This document shows, piece after piece, positions 13,946 to 24,771 of a stretch of DNA of 64,000 nt. The notes beneath the pieces were generated by a model. That model did no database searches. It worked only from the letters and a program-made list of their open reading frames with translations, and was not told the DNA's origin. Both the position numbers and the translations under genes were made by a program. Every line of letters starts with the position of its first letter. Within the stretch, counting starts at the first letter, position 1. Source of the stretch: Ecdyonurus torrentis (lineage: Eukaryota; Arthropoda; Insecta; Ephemeroptera; Heptageniidae); assembly GCA_949318235.1 (NCBI GenBank), contig OX439132.1, positions 24,885,102 through 24,949,101 on the forward strand, read 5' to 3'.

Positions 13946-14950
13946 GAGAGCGATAAAGTGTCATTGCTAGTTTCTGCAAAGATTGCAAGCAGTAATTGAG
14001 TTTGTTGCTGTTCAACATTATAGTATCGTAGTAAAATAAAACAGAAGAGTTTCACATCGTACAGCTAGCTGTAAAAATTTGTACCAATTAAACGAAAAAA
14101 ACATCTAAATTTTATTTTGACGCTAAATAAATAACCTCATCTTGAGCATTTCAAGGCGAATTTAAATTAACTATCTTAATGTTAACGCGTAAAATAGTTC
14201 AATATAATATATAAAGACAAAATACAATTATAATATAAACTTTTCAACCGGACTTTCAGTGAAGAAACAGGCCATTTTTACTACTTATTTAATGTATGTT
14301 TTTATACTAAAATATTGTTTATTTTATACATTTTTTGCTTATTTATTTTAATAAATAAAATGATTAAAAAGTAACTGTTAAGAAATTCATTCATTAAAAT
14401 GAATAGAATAAAATATTGGGCAGATGTATCCTTATATTTTTTTTATTATTACTACTATTATGATTTTTTTTTTTTTTCAAAATCAACAAAACAAATTAAT
14501 GAACAATAATTAAAAATATATTACATGACATTTTTTATACTAATATCAAAACTTTTGTTATTAAAATATTATTTTCAATGCATAATTGTAAAATTTTCAA
14601 TGCAATCATTATATGAAAATCTAATATAAAGATAATATGTAAAAAAAAAAAAAAAAAAACTACATTGTTTTTCTTGGTGAATAATCAGTATTGATCCCTC
14701 TCGATCATCTATTTCTTACAAACACTTGGTAGCAATAAACAAAATCTATAACCGCAAGAAAGCTGAAATTAGTCAAATTACTATGGTAATGCAAAATAAA
14801 ATGAACCTTCTAGAGTATGGTCGAACAAAGGTCGAGTCGGGTCGAGTCAAGTGCATGATGCATATTTATGTCCACCGTGTTTGCTAGACGCAAAGATTCT
14901 TGACCAGATATGTTCAGAGCGAGAGAGTATACGGTAGCACGCAGACAGAC

Positions 14951-15049
14951 ATGGAGTTACTTTTTGCGTTCCTGCATGCTCATAATCTTCTCTCTCTTTG
15001 TCTTACTCATCATTGTGGATATCTCGAAACCTCCTGCTTACCCACCAGG
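14951..15049 (+). pseudogene. Pseudo-exon 1 of P450-A, copy II (4-bp insertion)
   Basis: It starts ATGGAGTTACTTTTTGCGTTCCTGC like P450-A exon 1 but has four extra bases (ATGC) after CCTGC, which shifts the frame inside the membrane anchor. The donor ACCACCAG|GTATGTGTGCAC is intact. No second exon follows: the homology stops at about 15320. The sequence before it also lacks part of the P450-A 5' leader. A dead duplicate. Confidence 0.88.
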
Positions 15050-15324
15050 TATGTGTGCACTTTGTTCATTTTATTTACAGAATAAAAAAGTATAATATAA
15101 TTATGCAAAGCTTCATGACAGAAATTTGCTTCATTCTTTTGACTTTTATAAATAATATATTTTTTCCTTCGAATAATGAAAACAAATAATTACTATTAAA
15201 AAGAAGTTACTTTCAGTTTGAGTCATGCAATTAAAAAATATATAACAGTTCAGAATTAAATAATGTATGCCCACTTTTGTGTTAGGGTAAGGAAAAGGAA
15301 AGTCTCAAAAGTGAAATTTTAATA

Positions 15325-15905
15325 TTAGCTCGTTCTGCAAAGTCAGACTTCCGGCGCAACTTTTGTGTCGATATGATTTGATAACATTTTTTACTGGTCC
15401 ACGCTTTCATGTGCCGTGGGACGTGGGGGTCACATGCACATGAATGTAATCTAGTCGCGGCCTGCCTTAGCGGCAATTTGACCAGTCGAGGCTCCTCCTC
15501 GAGGTGTAAACCGTTCCGTCGTTCTGGGCGGAACGGCAAAATCGATTATGAAGAAGTCCGAGCCGAAGACGTCCACATCCAAGATCCGTGAAAAATGTGT
15601 GCAGACAAGCCCCGGAACGAATCTAAGCCGCCCGATAGACCTCCACACTATTTCCACTTCACTTAACTATGACCTATGGCCAATATGTCCTCTTCTGCGC
15701 GCACTCCACGTGGTGAACGATTATGAAGATGGATATAATGACTATGAAGCCGGTGCCTGGTAGTACAAATTAGAGGAAAACGAAGACAATAGGTTTACAA
15801 AGGAGTAGTGGTTAAAAGGAAGACGGAAAGACAAGAATTGACGGCACAATAGGAAAGTTTACAAGCACCGGCATAGGTTCCGATGCATCATACTCGCCAT
15901 CTTGC
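15325..15905. repeat. GC-richer repeat D, copy 1
   Basis: This interrupts the AT-rich background with about 580 bp of more balanced composition. The portion 15640-15775 (CTATGACC..CCAATATGTCC ... TATGAAGCCGGTGCCTGGTAG) matches 30885-30985 with divergence, and the CCTCCTCGAGG region resembles 30765-30800. It looks like a diverged interspersed element. Short frames run across it on both strands, but none is conserved between the copies. Confidence 0.5.
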
Positions 15906-16090
15906 GCGGAACCCCCTTTGTGTCGATATGTTCCTTTGTTATAACAGCTGATTATGACTTCGTTACCTGTTTACTACGTTTATACATATGGTCGATCATT
16001 GTTATTTCTTCGTTTAGAATTTTGAACTTGATAAGAATGAAAGAAACTCCACACAAAAAACTTCCATGCATTGATACTTTTTTCTGGCAG
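15905..16090. repeat. Repeat B copy
   Basis: It shares TTCCTTTGTTA..ACAGCTGA, TTACCTGTTTACTACGTTTATAC and GATCATTGTTATTTCTTCGTTTAGAA with the copies at 11655-11965 and 26990-27320. It ends in the middle of the family consensus. Confidence 0.7.
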
Positions 16091-16395
16091 TAGATTAGTT
16101 TGCTGGATTTTGTTTTATAGTGGTATTATACTACTATGATTTTTAGTAAAGTACTGTCAAGACTTGGTATTATCCCCAGATGCAGAGGACCTACTCACAT
16201 CCATGGGCTAATAACACAGTCCGTCCATCGCCCCGGTAGCCTATAGAAACCATGGAATTAAGCATAATATCGATTTTTTTTAAATTGATGTCTAATTCTT
16301 TCCTTGGTGATTGCCATCTACGTATGCTGCTGAACAATTAATAAACTAGTTTAACTTTGCATCGGTAGTTTTATTCTTTTAAGGTAAAAAGTACG

Positions 16396-16707
16396 TATAT
16401 AGGGTGTATGCGGATGACGTCATATTTATTGCGCTTGTAGGCCATACTGGAGTAGTCCATAACATTGCTCAGCATAGGACAAACTTCATTTAAGCCAATT
16501 TTCTTTGGGAAATTGGTTAATTTTTTGTTATTTGTTATTTTTCTCACATACTTCAGATACTAATTCAACATATTTACAGCATCAATGCTCCCAAAAATAT
16601 TGCATAGTGTTTTTAAACTGACAAAATTATTTTTTTCCTATGCCACCCATGTTATTGAGTTATCCAACATGGCGTCGACTTTAACATGAATGCAATAGAC
16701 CCTATAG
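16396..16707 (+). mobile_element. MITE-A, near full-length copy (about 312 bp)
   Basis: It starts TATATAGGGTGTATGCGGATGACG and ends GCAATAGACCCTATAG, so the outer bases form an inverted repeat around CTATAGGGT. The interior carries GCCATACTGGAGTAGTCCAT, TTGCTCAGCATAGGACAAAC and ATGGCGTCGACTTTAACATG. It ends about 20 bp before the start of duplication copy III, so it may have served as a breakpoint. Non-coding and non-autonomous. The superfamily is uncertain. Confidence 0.85.
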
Positions 16708-17298
16708 GTTTGCTCTGTAAAAAATAGCCAATTTGAGCTAATGTGCATACCTATTATAGTTCCATTATTGTTCTATTATTGTAGTTGCACTACTGCCTAA
16801 TCTATTGCCAACATTTCTTGATAATCAAAAAGTTGTATAAATATATAATTGAAAAAAAAAAAAAAAAAAACATCAAGACTTGCAAGTTTCCTGACGTTAC
16901 AGTTTACGTGCGCGCAATCCCCACCAGAAGGGACACTTCACAAGCCAATTAGTTACTCAGTAGTTTGCTCACCAATACTGCTTGAGGACGTATGACTTAT
17001 CTACCGTTCACATTATAGTTATTCTGAATCAAAACCAGGATAGGTTGCGGCCTTGGATTCTAGAGCTCAAGTGGTTAACTCTACTCTAACCAAAGGCTTT
17101 TTACCATTGTCAACGAGGCATATGGGAACCACTCCTGTACATCCACCTTTGTACGGAGGGGAGTCACGAGAGTTCACCGCCCTGTCACCCTACAGAAAAA
17201 GGCCTTCCTTTTCTCGTAGCGCTGCAACGTGACCACGTGATTGTCCGTAAACCAAGCACGTGCTTATCATATACAGATATCGTGAGGAAGTTTTATTT

Positions 17299-17469
17299 AT
17301 GGCTTTCTTGAGTACGCTAACGCTCTATCTCTTCTTGGTATCCACAACTACCACGGGAAATGGGCTGCAAGACCGCTCCCCGTGTTGGGACAGTGCAAGC
17401 GTGAGATGGTCGCTTCGTAAGGGTGCACGCTGCACCTGCAAGAGCTATATCACTATCAATAAGGTTTAG
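17299..17469 (+). CDS. Hypothetical small secreted peptide, copy III
   Basis: Intact 56-codon frame, MAFLSTLTLYLFLVSTTTTG then about 36 residues with SPCWDSASVRWSLRKGARCTC, ending in TAG. The leader looks like a signal peptide (hydrophobic core LTLYLFLV, small residues before a possible cleavage after the Thr run). It lies 1.1 kb upstream of the P450-A start on the same strand. No splice consensus inside or at the edges is obvious. It could be a single-exon peptide gene or the conserved part of a non-coding or regulatory block. Confidence 0.42.
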   Translation: MAFLSTLTLYLFLVSTTTTGNGLQDRSPCWDSASVRWSLRKGARCTCKSYITINKV

Positions 17470-18535
17470 GAGAGTGGTAAAGTGATATGACTAGTTTCTG
17501 CATACTGTAGATTGCAAGCAGTAAAATTGAGGTTGTTGCTGTTTAACATTAATAACATTATAGTATCGTAGTAAAATAAAACAGAAGAGTTTCACATCGT
17601 AAAGCTAGCTGTAAAAATTTGAACCAACGAAAAAAAATCTAAAATTTATTTTGACGCTAAATAAATAACCTCATCTTGAGCATTTCAAGGCGAACTTAAA
17701 TTAACTATCTTATAATGTTAACGCGTAAAAGAGTTCAATATTATAAAAACAAAATACAATTATAAATATTATTAACTTTTCAACCGTACTTTCAGTGAAG
17801 AAACAGAGGCCATTTTTACTACTTATTTTATGTATTTTTTTATACTAAAATATTGTTTATTTTATACATTTTTTGCTAATTTATTTTAATAAATAAAATT
17901 ATTAAAAAGTAACTGTTAAGAAATTCATACATTAAAATGAATAGAATAAAATATTAGGCAAATGTATCCTAATATTTTTTTATTATTACTACTATTATGA
18001 TTGTTTTTCTTTTTTTTTTTTTTTTTTCTTTTTTTTTAAATCAACAAAACAAATTTATGAACATAAATTAAAAATATATTACATGACATTTTTTATACTA
18101 ATATCAAAACTTTCGTTATTAAAATATTATTTTCAATGCATAATTATATAATTTTCGATGCAATCATTATAATGATATATTGTATATAATATATGACAAT
18201 CTTACGACACGTTTATACATGATAGAATAATTGGGTAATATTCAATTAAGCAATATTTTACACATTTTTAAATAGTACTTCAAGATAATGTACAAAAAAA
18301 AACTGCATTGTTTTTCTTGGTGAATCAGTATTGATCCCTTTCCATCATCTATTTCTTACAAACACTTGATAGCAAACAAAATCACAAAATCTATAACCAA
18401 GAAAGCTGAAATTACTATGGTGATGTAAAATAAAATGAACCTTCTAGAGTATGGTCGAACAAAGGTCGAGTCAAGTGCATGATGCATATTATGTCCACCG
18501 TGTTTGCTAGACGTAAAGATTCTTGACCAGATTTG

Positions 18536-18545
18536 TTCAGTTTAC
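18536..18545 (+). promoter_or_regulatory. Candidate initiator of P450-A
   Basis: The arthropod-type initiator match TTCAGTTT has its likely +1 A at 18539, 47 bases before the ATG at 18586. No convincing TATA box lies about 30 bp upstream. Copy II lacks the bases just after this site. Prediction by motif only. Confidence 0.3.
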
Positions 18546-18585
18546 TTGCGAGAGCGAGAGAGTATACAGTAGCAAGCAGACAGAC

Positions 18586-20295
18586 ATGGAGTTACTTTTC
18601 GCGTTCCTGCTCATAATCTTCTCTCTCTTTGTCTTACTCATCATTGTGGATATCTCTAAACCTCCTGCTTACCCACCAGGTATGTGTGCACTATTTGTAC
18701 ATTTTATTTACAGAATAAAAAAGTATAATATATATAATTATGCAAAGATAAATGACAAAAAATTGCTTCATTCTTTTGACTTTTATAAATAATATATTTT
18801 TTCCTTCGAATAATGAAAACAAATAATTACAATTAAAAAGAAGTTACTTTCAGTTTGAGTCAATTAAAAAATATATAACAGTTCAGAAGTAAATAATGTA
18901 TGCCCACTTTTGTGTTAGGGTAAGGAAAGTCTCAAAAATGAAAATTTAATATTGTATTATAAGTATATATTTTATACTTTTAAAATTATAGCAAGAATCT
19001 CAGTGTTTTGGGACTTACACTTGATAAGCACGAGATATTACATACATTACAATATAATATTATTGATGTATAGTTACACGTGGTAGTACTGTATATAATG
19101 GGTTAAGTTAGTTTAGATTCAGACCAGATTAGGAACAGACCAAAAAAGTGCGATATTTCATATTGCATTGGTAGTTAAATATTAGCTTCCAACGTGGAAT
19201 GTTAGGAACCCCTCGTGCATTTTTTTGTTTAAACATTATGGGCATGTTGGAGTAACAAGTCGCATGCTAAAAATATTTTGTGTTAACATAAACTTCTTCT
19301 TCTTCTTCTTCTTCTTTTTTTTTTTTTTTTTTTGCAGCAGCAGCAGCAGCAGTTTGAAAACTCACACTAAGTTTTGAAATACAATCAAAGTACTTGCACT
19401 ATTTATTTTCTATATAAATGATTCAACAACAATAAAAAAGGAGGAAATATTTGCACTGAAACTTATTATCTATAAAAGAATTCAAGACATAGAGTATTGC
19501 CACTAATTTTGCTATAATGATTATGTAGGTCCTGCATGGCTGCCTATACTGGGATGCTACCTGAAGATCCGCTCTCTAAAGTCTCGGCTAGGTTACTACC
19601 ACTTGGTATGGAGCAAACTTGCACGTCAATATGGTCCTCTGGTAGGCTTGCGACTCGGCAGAGATCGAATAGTCGTCGCTAGCGGTCACCACGTGATACA
19701 GCACTTGCTGGCCAGAGAAGAGTGCGACGGTAGAGCCGATGGCTTTGTCTTCGCAATGAGAACCTTCAATTATAAAAGACCAGGTAAGATAAATTAGTTG
19801 ATTTGTAATGTCTGCTTTGGCATGGTTTAACAAAAAACGCATGCGTGTATATAATATACTCTTTTATTATTGCACGATTAAAATAATTTGATTTATTTAA
19901 AGTTGATTGATTCTTTTTAATTGATTATTATTATGTATAATTATCTATAGTGAATTCAAATTCGCACGAATTATTTATTTAAATCATTGCAATTCATTTC
20001 CACTTGGAAGTTAAAATGATAAAATATGATAATGTATTGTACATGATTATTAATAATATAATTGTTGATGTTTTCTGGTTCCTGGCAGGTATGACCCTGA
20101 ACGATGGAGCCCTGCAGGGTGCTGCTGCGGAGTGGCAGGAGCACCGCCACTTCACCACGCTGCACCTGCGTCACCTCGGCTTGGCACGAGACGGCATGGA
20201 GACGTTGGTTCTCAAAGAGAGCAGGGCACTCGTCAACATGCTCAATGCTAAGTGCACCTCCACGGAGGTATTACAAGTTGATGTTTTTTAACCAG

Positions 20296-20366
<71 letters not shown>

Positions 20367-22829
20367 TTAATTACCACGTTTGTTAAAGTCATGAAATATG
20401 TATATTATTCAAGAAAATAAAATGCAGAATTCGAATAAGTATAGTGTACTGTAGATATTCTGTTTTTAAAATCAGATTAGTTTTTTTTTTTATAATGCAA
20501 GTAATTTAGATAAATCCTCTGTCTAACTACAAAAATTGGTAATGACATCTTGAAAACCAGGGTACCGAGCTGCAGCTCGATGACATCTGTCAAGTGAGCG
20601 TGATGAATGTGCTGTGGATTCTGGTGGCGGGCGAGTGTTTCGAGCTGGAGGACTTGAGGTTCCAGCGTATTTACAAACTTAACACTGAGGTGTTCCGCCG
20701 TATGGAAATTACAGGAGGACTTCTCAATCACCTACCCTTCCTCAGGTACCTCGCACCAACCCTCACTGGTTACACTGCACTCAAGTCTGCGTGTGACCAA
20801 ATGTTATGCTTTCTGCAGGTGAGTCTAACTATACCTACTGTTATGTAGGTTTCAAAATAGATAGCAAAAATAAAGAAAACTATCAATGATATAGTTAAAT
20901 ATTATAATTTAGTTTGTAACTTAAATGTGAGTAATTTCTCTACAAAAAAAAGTTACTTTAAATTCTTGAATATATAATAATTTAAAATTACAGCGTGGAA
21001 AAAATTATGAAGAGCACCGTGATGTCAATTTTTACTCTGTTATTTATTTTTTTGTCATGTGGTATACCATGCACATTAGGTTAAGTTGAAGAGTGGGCTG
21101 AACATTTATCAGTCCCCAGACCTCGCTCTTTCCATTGCATTTTGTAAATATTTTTACACAAAGATGAATATTTATTTTTTTGTTTATTTATTTATTTATA
21201 CTAATTATCGGTAACCATAAAGCAATACAGTAAAATTTAATAACAAAGTGCGTCTGTAATCTACCTTAAAAAACATAACAATTTTATTTTGGTATTCATC
21301 CACGCAGCAAGCCATTGAGGACCACAAGAAGACATTTGATCCAGAGCACACAAGAGACTTGATCGATACTTATCTCAAAGAAATTCAACTCGATTCGAAT
21401 GACCCAACTTCGACTTTTACAGGTATATTGTTAATTTATTTACATTGATAAATTTAATTCTATTATTTCATGCTTTATCTCGTTATATTATATACATTAT
21501 TTTATTTTCTTTTTTTATTATTTGATTTATTTTACTTTATTCTTTAAAAGTTATCCTGACTTATTTAAAAACTCATGGTACAACGGTTTCTTACAGAGGA
21601 ACGTCTGATTTCTGTGTGCATGGATCTCTTCTTGGCCGGTACAGAAACTACCTCTTCTCAACTTGCTTTCTTTGTGCTCCTGATGATGCACCACACTGAG
21701 GTGCAACTCAAGATCCAGCAGGAGATCGACAGTGTCGTCGGCAAAGACCGGTTACCTTGCATTGCAGACAGACCAATGTGAGAATATTTGACTAAAATGA
21801 GATAATAATGATTTTAAGTTTATATCTGAACATTTCAATTTTAATTTTTCTATTTTTTTACTTTTTCATTTTATTTGTAAAAATATTATATCAACTTGAT
21901 TTTTTCCCCCCAGGCTGCCTTACTTGTGTGCCACTATCATGGAAGTAGAACGTTTTACCAGCGTAGTGCCTACTCCTGTACCACACAAGACCACCAAAGT
22001 ATGTGGTATATATGGATATACTGTGCCAAAGGTAAAGTACTGCAGTACAAAGATAGCATCAGAGAAATGTTCAAAATATTTCCTTACTTTCAGTTGTAAT
22101 ATTTGTAATTGATTTTTGGTTATTTTCAGGATACGATGTTACTGCTAAATTTATGGAGTGTTCACATGGACGTCAATCACTGGGGTGACCCTCACGTCTT
22201 CAGACCAGAGAGATTCTTGGATGCTACTGGCCAGAATGTGGTCATGGATGACTGGCTCATGCCCTTCGGTAGTGGTAAGGGTTTGAAATAAGTTGTATTT
22301 AATTTGATAATCTTATAATATTAATCTTATTTAAATATAAATATTAAACACCATGTTATTAAAACCATGTTTTGGGAAGTATTAAAATATTTTACTTCCT
22401 TAAAGACTTAATAAAGTACTTTTTATTTTCATTTGATAATATACCTACTAATTTTTACAATTTTCTTTTTCTAAGAAGACAATGCAGAATTATACGTATA
22501 ATGAACTGTATAAGCAGCATAAAATTATATACAAAATTAAATTAAAAAATTACAGATTTAGGGGAGTTTGAAAAAAATATTAGATACATTTCAAGCAATT
22601 ATAAAATTGATAAAGATAAAAAGTTGATAATATATTTAAATAAATTTCAGGTCGGCGCAGTTGCTTAGGCGAGGACCTGGCGAAGAACAACATGTACCTC
22701 TTCCTTGCTGCCCTGATGCAGAACTTCACGTTTGATGTGATGCCTAACACCGTGCCACCTTCACTGGAACCACTGGAGGGTCTCACTCTCGCTCCTCAAC
22801 CCTTCACAGGGCTCGTCACACCTCGATAG
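18586..22829 (+). CDS. P450-A: CYP2-clan cytochrome P450, nine exons, intact
   Basis: Haem-thiolate monooxygenase of 507 aa, probably an ER-anchored enzyme fed electrons by P450 reductase. The substrate is unknown. Exons: 18586-18679, 19529-19783, 20089-20267, 20561-20818, 21308-21422, 21597-21777, 21914-22031, 22130-22274 and 22651-22829; all introns are GT-AG and phases join. Membrane anchor about 2-21, hinge PPAYPPGP; C-helix W132-x3-R136; I-helix A314-G-T-E-T-T319; E371-V-E-R374; PERF 426-429; haem loop [11 protein letters not shown] with ligand Cys453. Exon 3 is 18 nt longer than in B and C, adding residues before the C-helix. The final 69 bp including the stop are repeated in tandem downstream. 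The start was chosen because the leader gives a canonical anchor. Family rank (CYP15/CYP305-like) is inference. Confidence 0.93.
19294..19352. repeat. Composite (CTT)n-(T)n-(CAG)n tract in P450-A intron 1
   Basis: About nine CTT units, a T run, then about six CAG units within intron 1. In copy I the same place is a plain A/T run with CTGC (about 3545-3575), so both expansions arose after duplication. Confidence 0.85.
20297..20361. repeat. (TA)n microsatellite in P450-A intron 3
   Basis: About 32 TA units starting 30 bases after the exon 3 donor. It makes up a good part of this 293-base intron. Confidence 0.95.
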
Positions 22830-22898
22830 TCACTGGAATTACTGGAGGGTCTCACTCTCGCTCCTCAACTCTTCACAGGGCTTGTCACACCTCGATAG
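22761..22898 (+). repeat. Tandem duplication of the last 23 codons of P450-A
   Basis: Two 69-bp units, 22761-22829 and 22830-22898, each beginning TCACTGGAA and ending CCTCGATAG. The second follows the stop directly, so it lies in the 3' UTR and is untranslated unless the stop is read through, in which case it would add another in-frame copy of the C-terminus. The units differ at only four bases. Confidence 0.93.
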
Positions 22899-23006
22899 TT
22901 ACGTCATTCTCTCTACATTATACTTCATTTTTATTGATATTTTTAATTTGTAAGTTTTAATCACATTTAAAATTTTGAGCCTTCTATTTTTTATATTACA
23001 TTTATC

Positions 23007-23012
23007 ATTAAA
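23007..23012 (+). terminator. Candidate poly(A) signal of P450-A
   Basis: An ATTAAA hexamer 178 bases after the stop codon, in AT-rich sequence. No cleavage site can be defined by sequence. Confidence 0.3.
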
Positions 23013-23628
23013 CGATGAAAAAAATATATGAACATTTAAAGAAAAAAATTTGTTATAATATATATTATAATAATTAAAAGAAAAAAAATGTGGCTGTATG
23101 CTACTCTGTATTTAAGTTAAAATTTATCTTTGATAATAATAAAAATATGAAATTTAAATTTATAGCTTTAACTATGTTAATTATTATTTTTTTTTATGTT
23201 AACTTTCATAAAAATCTCTGAATGCATAACCTATATCTTAGCGATAGGATAGCACATATGAACAATATATTGAAAAATAGAAAAACTCATTTTAGGTGTA
23301 AAGTTAAGTAAAATCATACTTTTTCTAAATATATTCCATGTTTAAATTATATGAAACAAAATATTTAAAACACAATTTTGTATACGATAATATGATTAAG
23401 TAATTTGAACTCATATTCGATAAGCGAAATCAATCTTTCAATTATTAAATAAATATAATTTTATTATTAAATGTTTTTTCTTGATATTTTTGTTATTAGT
23501 GTAAGCACATATTAAAAAAAACTAACGTTGAACCATTTTCAAACTCATAAAGCATTAATTGTTAAAAAATTGTTCATATACTGTATACTACAAATAATTC
23601 AAATCAAAGGAAATAATAGATTCAATGG

Positions 23629-24010
23629 TCAGGTGGATGCAGGGGGCATAATATTATTTAAAATACCATAGCACTTAATGATTAATTCTTCATGCAAATT
23701 AATTTTATGCCCGATTAGAAATGCATAGCCATGAGCAATTTTTATCTCGTGAGTACTTTGAACAAGTTTAGTTACTGTGTTTGTTGCATCTTTGAACGTC
23801 TCTGAAAAAATTAAGATAAAAGCCACAACTCTGAATAAGAATTTGAATTAAAATAACGTGGTTATATTTATTACGCTATAAATAAAATTAAGAATATATC
23901 TAACAGATGGCGTACACATACCGTGAGCGTTCAGGTAACAAACTTGTAAAGTTTTACCTGTATTCATGTGACGTGACAGTGACGTAATTTCACATCGTGC
24001 ATCTGTACAA
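23629..24010 (-). CDS. Tentative exons of an unrecognised minus-strand gene
   Basis: Two stretches could be exons. The first, ending at about 23961, reads DARCEITSLSRHMNT and has a donor ACAG|GTAAAACT. The second, 23801-23629, has an acceptor TTTTTTCAG and reads ETFKDATNTVTKLVQ ... ending MPPAST with TGA. The two join in phase 1. The second stretch has less A/T bias than its surroundings. I recognise no domain and saw no convincing upstream exons or start, so this may be chance. Confidence 0.25.
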
Positions 24011-24771
24011 TATAGATATCGTGTTACTGGGAGCGAGAAAAAAATGCCACTTTGTAATAATTTCAACTATAGTTCAATATCATAATTAATTTTTATATTT
24101 TATTAAATGCTCATAACATAATAATATATAATATATATCAAGAAAAAATAATAATAAAAAATCCTTGAGGAAAAATAAACATACTATATGCAATTTTTTA
24201 TTTTTTTGTTAAACCATAATTTAATTTACAGACACAAACTATTTAATATTGTCAATTTATTATTATTTATTGTATAAAAAAACACGTGCCTTGAAATTGT
24301 GTGTACAAATTTTATGTTCCAATGCATTTTTACCTCCTCTAGCCCAGCTGCTTGATAAAAAAAAATTAAAAGAAGAAGGAAGGAATTGCCTAAAAGAAGC
24401 TCATGATAAAAGTTCAACTATCTGGGGCTCAAAGTTCACCCGACTCACCTCTTTTATATATGTCCAGTCAGTCTAATGTAGCATGATTCATAAAATAGAA
24501 AATATCGTACGATATAGCTTGATACTCTCTGTCATGGATTCGAGTTGCTGATAAAACAAGTTAATAGTTTTTCTGTGATCTAATTATTATTACAATGCAC
24601 TTTATTATAGTGATAATAATATTTCAAGCTAAAAGAGAGTACGTATATATGATGGTTTAATTTATGTGACAAAACTTCTATATGTACGGTACAAACCTTA
24701 AGGACTAATTGGACTTTAATAATCTCTACTGAATTAAACTCCTGATGATATGAAGAGAGAAATATGAGGTA

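Larger units (their letters stand above)
12710..15320 (+). repeat. Segmental duplication copy II of the P450-A upstream region
   Basis: Plus-strand copy of the block described for copy I, from about 12710 to an abrupt end near 15320 just after the sequence GAAATTTTAATATTAG. Beyond that lies unrelated, GC-richer repeat sequence (15325-15905). It carries the peptide frame, two CACGTG motifs and a dead P450 exon 1, but no exon 2. Confidence 0.85.
16725..19850 (+). repeat. Segmental duplication copy III, containing the live 5' end of P450-A
   Basis: This is the copy that continues into functional P450-A exons 1 and 2. Relative to copy I it extends through exon 2 (to about 19850 here and about 3000 there), after which the sequences part. 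The region between the peptide frame and exon 1 (17470-18585) is AT-rich and otherwise empty. Confidence 0.85.

Noticed and set aside
15282..15763. Overlapping open frames on both strands in the GC-richer stretch
   Set aside because: The frames are not conserved in the related copy at 30765-31065, and the stretch behaves as an interspersed repeat.
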